From JAWLBW01 sp041687475 (GTDB lineage: Bacteria > J088 > JAWLBW01), in NCBI GenBank assembly GCA_041687475.1, contig JAWLBW010000067.1, forward strand, positions 1-17,327: DNA of 17,327 nt. The letters run 5' to 3'. Shown here in pieces: positions 1 through 5,677 of the stretch (within the stretch, counting starts at the first letter, position 1; each line of letters opens with the position of its first letter). The translations under genes were made by a program, and so were the position numbers. The notes under the pieces are model-generated. The model was not told the origin of the DNA, searched no databases, and saw only the letters and a program-made list of their open reading frames with translations.

Positions 1-1510
1 ACGTCTTTGAAACACGGCCGGCAGGGCGCGAAAAAATATCAGCCATTACCTGCCGTACCTGATTACGCGTATTTGCGCGAAACAGCATACGGCGAATATC
101 CTCGCGTAGATGCTGCCAACGCTTTTTGACATCTCTCGTGCCCCCCCGCTCTACCGCCTTACCTTCAAGTGCGTATAGAGCCCGTAGGTTTTCCCAGAAG
201 GCTTCGACAAACAACCGATCTTCTTCTCTATCCCACATTGCTTCTTCCTCGATCAGTGCATGAAAATTGTCTCGCTGCATCGACAGCATCCGAAACCAGC
301 TTGCCTGAATAGACCCGCCCAACCTCTTTTCCAGAATTCGTTTCTCCCACGAGAAGGGAGAAAAAAGATCCGTATACCAAGGCCGGTTGTTGGCAAGATT
401 GTCGGCTATCCGACCGCGCCCCGACGGGACCGTCGAAAAATGAGAGGCATTTTTCTCATCACGAGCAGCAGCCATTTTTACGGGCTGTTTCTTCGCTTTG
501 GTCTTTATTGAGTTGGCTTGTACGCCTTCAGGTTTTGTCTTCAGCTGGACCCAAGCATTTCCCATGATTCGATTCAGCGCCCTGTATCTTTTCAGGGCCG
601 TCGAACGAGGCACGATGTTGACGACCCCCCGTCGCACCTTCTGATTCGGGTAGTAGGTAACCTTGCCCATTGCGACCACGCGGCAACCGGCAACCGGCAT
701 ACGTGCAGCCTTGTCTGTCGCGACAGCCGCGAGAAACCGCAGGCCGGCGTCGCTCAAGCCGGCAACATCTGAAACGCCCGGGTCAAGAAGGCGCTGGAGG
801 TTCCTTTTGCCGTCGGCATAGGTTTCGAGGTTTACCACGTCGGGAACCACAAAAATCCAACTGGATCGTTCCGTCGCTAGTTGTTGATAGAGCACTGCAA
901 TCGGCGACAACATGAGCAGCAAAGCCGTATTGGCCGAACCGACCCAGGCCTTCTCTGTTGCATACCGCGGGGCGATGCCCGGAAACACCCACCCCGAAAG
1001 CGTTACCGGCTTTGGGGTCAGCTCACCTTTCCGAAACAAAGACGACAGATCGGTTAGCGGCTTGAGTTTCGCCGCCTCAAGCACCTGGTAAGCCGCCCTG
1101 ACCTCTTTCGCATCGTCAAGCGAGACAATTCGCTGTACAAACTCGCCTTTGGGCTGCACCTTGGGGTGTTGGAGAAAAGTGCTCAAGATGCCGTTGTGAT
1201 GCGAGAGGCGAAGATGCAGATTTTCTCTCGCCCGCTCCGAGTGAATGGCGGGAAAGACGAGTACGCCGTTACGAACCTGCCAACACCATTCGAACAACCG
1301 CTTGAGAGCCTCTTCATCACTGCTTGACGAACGAATGGTGACCGCTTCCGCAGTTAAATCGTCGGGCTGCCATTCCAAGGGAGCCAGACTAACTCCTTCC
1401 TCTTCGGCGACGCGAAGCGAAAGATACAGTGCAGCCAGGCCGGCTCGCTCCATGATGCCCATTCCAGGGTCACTGAGGCTCCAGGTAATTCCTTCGTTCA
1501 AGATGCCCAT
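1..1510 (-). CDS. cas8: Cas8 large subunit of Type I (I-MYXAN-like) Cascade, partial (3' end beyond window)
   Basis: The frame is open without a stop from an ATG at 1510 to the left edge, 503 codons, so the C-terminus is missing. The ATG is chosen because AGAGGGG lies about 5 bases upstream; an in-frame TTG at 1501 overlapping the cas3 stop is an alternative. The gene overlaps the end of cas3 by 13 bases, so the two are probably translationally coupled. The N-terminus has the segment LSDPGMGIMERAGLAALYL, which resembles the start of Cas8a1/Cmx1 (Csx13, DevT-like) proteins as I remember them. A basic stretch around residues 320-350 is rich in Lys and Arg. Cas8 proteins recognise the PAM and hold the crRNA 5' end in the interference complex; this role is inferred from family and position, since Cas8 has no simple catalytic motif. 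What else it could be: another large Cascade subunit of a related subtype. Confidence 0.75.
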   Translation of the reverse strand, partial: MGILNEGITWSLSDPGMGIMERAGLAALYLSLRVAEEEGVSLAPLEWQPDDLTAEAVTIRSSSSDEEALKRLFEWCWQVRNGVLVFPAIHSERARENLHLRLSHHNGILSTFLQHPKVQPKGEFVQRIVSLDDAKEVRAAYQVLEAAKLKPLTDLSSLFRKGELTPKPVTLSGWVFPGIAPRYATEKAWVGSANTALLLMLSPIAVLYQQLATERSSWIFVVPDVVNLETYADGKRNLQRLLDPGVSDVAGLSDAGLRFLAAVATDKAARMPVAGCRVVAMGKVTYYPNQKVRRGVVNIVPRSTALKRYRALNRIMGNAWVQLKTKPEGVQANSIKTKAKKQPVKMAAARDEKNASHFSTVPSGRGRIADNLANNRPWYTDLFSPFSWEKRILEKRLGGSIQASWFRMLSMQRDNFHALIEEEAMWDREEDRLFVEAFWENLRALYALEGKAVERGGTRDVKKRWQHLREDIRRMLFRANTRNQVRQVMADIFSRPAGRVSKT

Positions 1511-3777
1511 TTCGCCCCTCTGATATTGCAATAATCAACTGTTCCTTCAGGTGCTATCCAGTACCCGCCGACTCTCTGCTCCAAGACGATATTCTTACGC
1601 CAAGGCAAAGGTATGGAGCACTTCATCAGATCACGGGAAGCTCCTCTTCCGGACAATGTAGCCAAATCTTCTTCGCGGACAACGGTTATCGAGTTGTCGC
1701 CCTCGCGCAGCGGTAATGGCCCGCTTAACCACCCCCCATCAAGCCAGGCCGCGTGCTTCAACTCTAACTGGCGACCGGCTCGGAGCTGCTCCAGGTAATC
1801 GGCCAGTGCCCGCTGTGAAAGCGGTCTGCCTTCGGTCTGACGGACATAGTCTTCGGTCGCATGGCGCAGAGTGACAGCTTGAGAACCGTCATACGGTCTA
1901 CCTGCAAACGGGTAAACGTAGGCAGGCCAGGGGTCGTTGCTTACCGCCCTACGGTTCAGACGCCCAAGGCGCTGAATGAACGCGGGATATGGGCACGAGG
2001 CAGATATGAGGACTCCTGCGTCTATATCCAACGACATTTCACACACTTGCGTTGTAACCGCTATGACCGGTTGCTCCGAGCTGAATTTCCGTAGCAAGCC
2101 GGCCTGACGTGCAACGCGATCTGTGTAGCGATACCGGCTATGGAACAGAATGGTTTCTACTCCTACCTTGTTGGCGATGGGTTTCACGCTCTCGAAGGTT
2201 TCGACGGCGGTGTTCACCGTGTTGCAAACCCATAAGACCTTCTTTTTCTGGGCCAGTGCCTGCTCGACAACTGTGAGGCAATCTTCAGGGCCTGCACGCC
2301 ATTGCAGAACGTAGCGCTCGATGTCTTCAAGTTCGACAGGCCCCCTGATGGGTTCAGCATTCAACCTGTCGCCGAACTTTTCGCGGAGCAAAGCTAACCT
2401 GTCGGGCGGTATGGACGCACTCATCAAAAGGACCGGCGCCCCCGTGAAAACTTCCAGAAACCGCAGCAAGGCGCCGAAGAGACGTTCGTCATAACTATGA
2501 ATTTCGTCGAAAACAAAGGCTCCCTGTGCCAAGGCCGGAAATGAAAACATTGAACGCCGCTGGTTCTGCACGACGCCGAGTACGAGATCGGCAGTGCAGG
2601 CAATCGCTTCGCGGCCCCAAGCGCGCATACTTCCGAGGCGGTCGATTTCGGTGCCCGGATCCGGCGAATCAGGAACGTCCATCATGGATTCGAGATCGAC
2701 GGATGCCCGACTGTGCAAGAGGTCGGAATCAAGATCGTCGACCCCAAGGAGGTAATCCTGGTAACCCGCCGAGGCCGTGCCCGTTGTGGGATACGTAAAA
2801 AACAGTTTCCGACCGATGGCGTGCTTTGCTGCCCACATATACGCCGCAGTCGTCTTTCCAGAGCCGCAACCGGCGCAGACGAGGGTAATTTCTGCGCTAG
2901 ACGAGGCGACCTCAATCTGGAAATCTCGCGGGGGGTTGCCCTTCAGCCGTTTTTCGACCACTGCATTCGCCTTTTCTTGTGACAGTGTTGCTGGAAGGTT
3001 CGCACCAATCCATTCAGGCACTGATTTACCACCGGCAGGAAGGGCCGAGCCGGCGACATCGGACGCAATCAGCAATGCCTTAACCAAGGCCAGATCACGC
3101 TTGAACCCCGAAGTTTGCTTCAATTTGTTCCAAGCTGCTTCTGAAAGGTCGACGAATGCCTCAACTGCCACTTGCAACAGCTCATCGTTCAATGAAAATT
3201 TGAGGTCGGGTAGAGTTGGTGGGAGCGAGCAGGAACCTCCGAGTACGGCCCGGACGTCTTCAAGTATGCGTCTGACATCAAGGCCTTCGGTGTAAACCGA
3301 AATCTGAGCCGGAGTGTTCTTCGTTCGATAAGCTTCGACAACCCCCGATGCGTTTTCTGTAAGAGCCAGATGATGGCCGGCCACAGCCCACACCACGATC
3401 CAGAAATCGGGTTCCGGAACCACTGTCTTCAGCCACCGCCCCCACCATTCATCGGTAACCATGAGCACGGCGCCAAGAATTTCATGCCTGACTGGTTGTA
3501 AACGATCTTTGAGCCGGCCATGGAGCATGTCCTGGAAGCTACTGTTTGCCTTGCCCACGTCATGAAGAAGACCAGCGATCCCCAAGAGCCGCCTGAGACG
3601 AGAAACGTCTGCTTGCTCGAGCCCGAATGTTGACGATATGTTACCGAGGCTGTTTGCCAATATCGCAGCGGCTGCCTGAAAAACATCCTGACCGTGTTGA
3701 TATACGGAGGGCGAATCGAAGCCCTGCCGTGGCCCCTTCGCAAGAAGCTTTGCGCCCGTTGCCTCAGCGACGTGCAC
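1498..3777 (-). CDS. cas3: CRISPR-associated nuclease-helicase Cas3 (HD + DExH helicase)
   Basis: A 759-residue protein with both Cas3 parts on one chain. The HD nuclease domain is N-terminal: His28 in YQHGQD, His72-Asp73 in LLHDVGKA, and a later RHE near residue 97. The superfamily 2 helicase follows: Walker A AGCGSGKTT near 305, Walker B FVFDEIHSYDE near 424, motif III LLMSASIPP, motif V VTTQVCEMSLDID and motif VI FIQRLGRLNRR near 607. Cas3 is recruited by Cascade bound to target DNA, unwinds it 3'-5' and degrades it. The start is GTG, placed one base after the cas6 TGA; no other start fits as well, so translation is probably coupled to cas6. All key residues I looked for are present, so it should be active. 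The base composition is less GC-rich than the housekeeping genes of the window, which suggests transfer. Confidence 0.95.
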   Translation of the reverse strand: MHVAEATGAKLLAKGPRQGFDSPSVYQHGQDVFQAAAAILANSLGNISSTFGLEQADVSRLRRLLGIAGLLHDVGKANSSFQDMLHGRLKDRLQPVRHEILGAVLMVTDEWWGRWLKTVVPEPDFWIVVWAVAGHHLALTENASGVVEAYRTKNTPAQISVYTEGLDVRRILEDVRAVLGGSCSLPPTLPDLKFSLNDELLQVAVEAFVDLSEAAWNKLKQTSGFKRDLALVKALLIASDVAGSALPAGGKSVPEWIGANLPATLSQEKANAVVEKRLKGNPPRDFQIEVASSSAEITLVCAGCGSGKTTAAYMWAAKHAIGRKLFFTYPTTGTASAGYQDYLLGVDDLDSDLLHSRASVDLESMMDVPDSPDPGTEIDRLGSMRAWGREAIACTADLVLGVVQNQRRSMFSFPALAQGAFVFDEIHSYDERLFGALLRFLEVFTGAPVLLMSASIPPDRLALLREKFGDRLNAEPIRGPVELEDIERYVLQWRAGPEDCLTVVEQALAQKKKVLWVCNTVNTAVETFESVKPIANKVGVETILFHSRYRYTDRVARQAGLLRKFSSEQPVIAVTTQVCEMSLDIDAGVLISASCPYPAFIQRLGRLNRRAVSNDPWPAYVYPFAGRPYDGSQAVTLRHATEDYVRQTEGRPLSQRALADYLEQLRAGRQLELKHAAWLDGGWLSGPLPLREGDNSITVVREEDLATLSGRGASRDLMKCSIPLPWRKNIVLEQRVGGYWIAPEGTVDYCNIRGAKWAS

Positions 3778-3778
3778 T

Positions 3779-4393
3779 TCAGTCTCTCAACTCAGACGGC
3801 ACGAACACCCCACAACCCATCTTCCGACGCCCGCCGAGCCCTTTTTCCTGTAGAAGAAGTGAATGGGCGGGCGAAAGACCGTGCACCAGAAGCGAGTGTC
3901 CAACCACTTTTTTCCCGTGAATGGTAATGATGCGACGGTGCCCACGTTCTATCTGCCCTTCGACACCCAATGCGGCAAGTTGCCGGGCGATTTCGGCATC
4001 GAACCGCTGTTCATCCTGGCCGTTGCGCGTGGTGACGGTGTGGGCGTAAAGAACGGGTGCTGGTTCCAAGGCCCGAGTCAACGGCACGCCGACCGTGATG
4101 GTGCATTCGTGAAGGCGTAGTCGTTCGCCGACCAATGGCAGGAAGCGTGGTATCAGTTCCGCAGGCACACGAAGCCCGAAAGAAGATCCCTTGCCAAGGT
4201 GCAGCTTTCCTTTACCGTCGTAGCGCCCACGGATAGGCAACAAAGCGACGTTCGAGGCTTCGTGTACCCATTTGTCGGCATCCGTTTCGAGGCGTTCGCT
4301 GAGGGATGAGAAGAGCGCGTACCCGTGGTCGACGGGCACGACGTCGCCGACAATCTGGAAGTGAAGTTCAACGAGTTGCTCAAGAACCTGCAT
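3779..4393 (-). CDS. cas6: CRISPR repeat endoribonuclease Cas6 (I-MYXAN / Cmx6 type)
   Basis: A 204-residue protein, a normal size for Cas6. The C-terminal glycine-rich loop GLGGRRKMGCGVF, the hallmark of the RAMP fold of Cas6, is at about residues 183-196. The motif before it (LLLQEKGLGG) and the overall sequence match the Cas6 found in I-MYXAN clusters as I know that family. Cas6 cleaves the repeat in pre-crRNA and often stays on the 3' stem-loop. His residues lie around 150-170 (GHRRIITIHGKK) but I cannot assign the catalytic one. The ATG at 4393 is preferred because GAGG lies nine bases upstream; a TTG at 4402 directly abuts that GAGG and is less likely. It is the first gene of the operon, followed by cas3 after one base. 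Confidence 0.9.
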   Translation of the reverse strand: MQVLEQLVELHFQIVGDVVPVDHGYALFSSLSERLETDADKWVHEASNVALLPIRGRYDGKGKLHLGKGSSFGLRVPAELIPRFLPLVGERLRLHECTITVGVPLTRALEPAPVLYAHTVTTRNGQDEQRFDAEIARQLAALGVEGQIERGHRRIITIHGKKVVGHSLLVHGLSPAHSLLLQEKGLGGRRKMGCGVFVPSELRD

Positions 4394-4421
4394 AGCTATC
4401 AACCTCAGCGCAAAGATATCG

Positions 4422-4456
4422 GTTAGACATCCTAACGGACAGGAGGGGGCCTGTCC
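4422..4456 (-). promoter_or_regulatory. Two adjacent inverted repeats in the cas6 upstream region
   Basis: Two perfect inverted repeats stand side by side 29-63 bases before the cas6 ATG. The first (4422-4436) has 5-base arms GTTAG / CTAAC around ACATC; the second (4437-4456) has 7-base arms GGACAGG / CCTGTCC around six bases. In RNA they would form two small hairpins in the cas6 leader; in DNA they could be a protein-binding site. The dyads are seen directly; the function is a guess. I could not place a convincing -10/-35 pair nearby. Confidence 0.45.
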
Positions 4457-4697
4457 ACTTATCGCTTACACAGTAACCACTCAGCTGGACAAACGCTGTC
4501 TGGCCGGAATGGAATGGGAACGCATTTTCTATTTTCTGGTAGGGACGAGCGATCGAAGCTGCCTGTGCGCGACCAGGCACGGAGGGGCGGGAGAGGATAG
4601 TCAAGCGGCTGACGTTCAGCTCTTACCCCCAGGAGCCGGCCGCTTGCCGGGTAAGGTCGCACGCTCGTCATCCATTTGTCGAGAATGCGGGGCAGCC

Positions 4698-4948
4698 GAT
4701 TCCTTTCATAATATGAACGTATTTTCCCCAGACCGCCCCGATTCCTCATATGAAGCAGCCCATCTCTCAGGATAGCCGGTGCCCTTTATCATATATATAT
4801 GGGCTTTTTCCCCGGCCGACCGGTTCCTTTCATAATATGAAAGCGGCACCGGGGAAAGGCGGAACTCACTCAAACGCGGAACTCGGAACGCGGGAAAAGG
4901 GGCAGTCACATTGGGGCGACTGGCTCCTTTCATAATATGAAAGCGGCA
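4698..4948. repeat. Array of five degenerate copies of an AT-rich palindrome
   Basis: Five related palindromic elements lie upstream of the cas operon. Perfect cores TTTCATAATATGAAA are at 4828-4842 and 4928-4942, inside an identical 24-base stretch (4825-4848 and 4925-4948) exactly 100 bases apart. A copy with one mismatch is at 4704-4718, a shortened one (TCATATGA) at 4746-4753, and an expanded one (CATATATATATG) at 4790-4801. Most are preceded by a CGRTTCC-like block. Centres are about 38, 46, 40 and 100 bases apart. The spacers 4719-4745 and 4802-4827 also resemble each other (TTTTCCCC ... GACCG ... TTCC), so the array seems to have grown by copying an ~83-base double unit. Could be operators or a small palindromic repeat family. 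Confidence 0.7.
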
Positions 4949-4966
4949 GCGGCACCACGGCACACG

Positions 4967-5128
4967 CGGTCACAACCGTGCAACCGTACCCCACGAAAAT
5001 CGACCATTGGGCATTGAGCATCGGGCATCCGGTTGCCGCAGGCAACCGAGCAGGGCCCACCGGTCACGACCGTGCAACCCGTGCCGCACGATAATCGATC
5101 ATTGGGCATCGGTCATTGGGCATTCTGG
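4967..5128. repeat. Imperfect ~65-bp direct repeat, two copies about 94 bases apart
   Basis: Copy 1 is 4967-5032 and copy 2 is 5061-5128. Both run CGGTCAC-ACCGTGCAACC ... CCACGA-AATCGA ... CATTGGGCAT ... GGGCAT, with about ten differences and one single-base gap. Between them a perfect hairpin, GGTTGCC-GCA-GGCAACC, occupies 5031-5047. The 3' half of each copy is itself made of small CATTGGGCAT / CATCGGGCAT units. No reading frame is supported. Origin is unknown; local duplication of an intergenic repeat is the simplest view. Confidence 0.65.
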
Positions 5129-5156
5129 TGGTAAGCGCCGCTGCGCTTACCACCAG
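5125..5156 (-). terminator. Strong hairpin at the end of the oxidoreductase gene (terminator-like, no U-run)
   Basis: Perfect 13-base arms CTGGTGGTAAGCG / CGCTTACCACCAG, extendable by one C-G pair, enclose a 4-base loop. The stem includes the TAA stop (5147-5149) of the minus-strand oxidoreductase frame. No T-tract follows on either strand, so it is not a classical Rho-independent terminator; it may protect the mRNA 3' end or be a stand-alone repeat. Confidence 0.5.
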
Positions 5157-5668
5157 GAGTCTTCGCCGATGATTCGCTTCGGGAAGCCCGAGAGCCCGCG
5201 GGCGGCCCGCAGGCCCGACATGACCGCGGCTTCGACGCAGCCGGCGTTAATGGCGGTGTACGTCCAGTCGCCGGCCAGGAAGAGGTTGTCGAAACCCGAT
5301 TGATCGGCGCGCAGGCGATAACCGCTGCTGCCCTTCACACTGAGCGTATAGCGCTCGGTGGGGTCGATGTTGATGCGCCAGTACTGGGCGTTCATGCGGT
5401 TCTTGCCCGTGCGGTTCTTCGGGTCGGCAAGCTTGCTCCAGTCAAGGCCGGTGGGGTTGGCCGGGTCGGCCGCCTGCGGCCAGAGCCAGGCCGCGTTCTT
5501 CTCGAGCCATTCAACGGCCATTTTCTTGACCCGCTTACTCTCGCGCGCGGGAAAACCATGATCGCTGAACGGGGGAATGGGGTCGGCGTCAGGCGCGGGG
5601 CCGCAGTGGTAGGCCAGGCTGCGCGGCTTGGGCGACGGCCAGTTTTCTTCCTTGAGCAGGTGGCTCAT
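5147..5668 (-). CDS. C-terminal part of flavin amine-oxidase-like protein, separated by an in-frame TGA
   Basis: This is the remainder of the frame that begins at 8242. It is in the same reading frame and is separated from the upstream part only by TGA GCC GAC. The first ATG after the stop (5668) gives 173 residues, but no Shine-Dalgarno sequence precedes it, so independent translation is doubtful. Near its end it has FLAGDWTYTAINAGCVEAA, the typical C-terminal FAD-contacting segment of flavin monooxidase/desaturase-like proteins, which means the fold of the upstream part is incomplete without it. Read through the stop, the whole protein would be about 1031 residues. It ends in a TAA within a strong hairpin. 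Confidence 0.6.
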   Translation of the reverse strand: MSHLLKEENWPSPKPRSLAYHCGPAPDADPIPPFSDHGFPARESKRVKKMAVEWLEKNAAWLWPQAADPANPTGLDWSKLADPKNRTGKNRMNAQYWRINIDPTERYTLSVKGSSGYRLRADQSGFDNLFLAGDWTYTAINAGCVEAAVMSGLRAARGLSGFPKRIIGEDSWW

Positions 5669-5674
5669 GTCGGC

Positions 5675-5677
5675 TCA
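5675..5677 (-). other. In-frame TGA interrupting the decarboxylase-oxidase fusion gene
   Basis: The context reads NFNT-stop-ADMSHLL. The same frame continues for 175 codons with clear family sequence, so this single codon is the only lesson to full length. From memory, relatives carry Trp at this place (TWADMS), which a one-base change TGG to TGA would explain. A short stem, TGAGC-CACCT-GCTCA, starts nine bases downstream but does not look like a bacterial selenocysteine insertion element. Confidence 0.8.

Noticed and set aside
260..1523. Small plus-strand frames over the first 1.5 kb
   Set aside because: They are antisense to the open cas8 frame, which has good coding character over 503 codons and is coupled to cas3.
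4459..5060. Overlapping small minus-strand frames with repeated SYYER words
   Set aside because: The repeated peptide comes from the palindrome TTTCATATTATGAAAGG being read in one frame; no start signals and frames differ between copies.
4698..5128. CRISPR array candidate
   Set aside because: The repeated units are short, degenerate and palindromic with 38-46 and 100-base spacing; no identical 28-37-base repeats with unique spacers.
5666..5677. Selenocysteine at the in-frame TGA
   Set aside because: The following stem is only five pairs with no typical SECIS loop, and relatives as remembered have Trp rather than Cys; kept only as a check in the finding.
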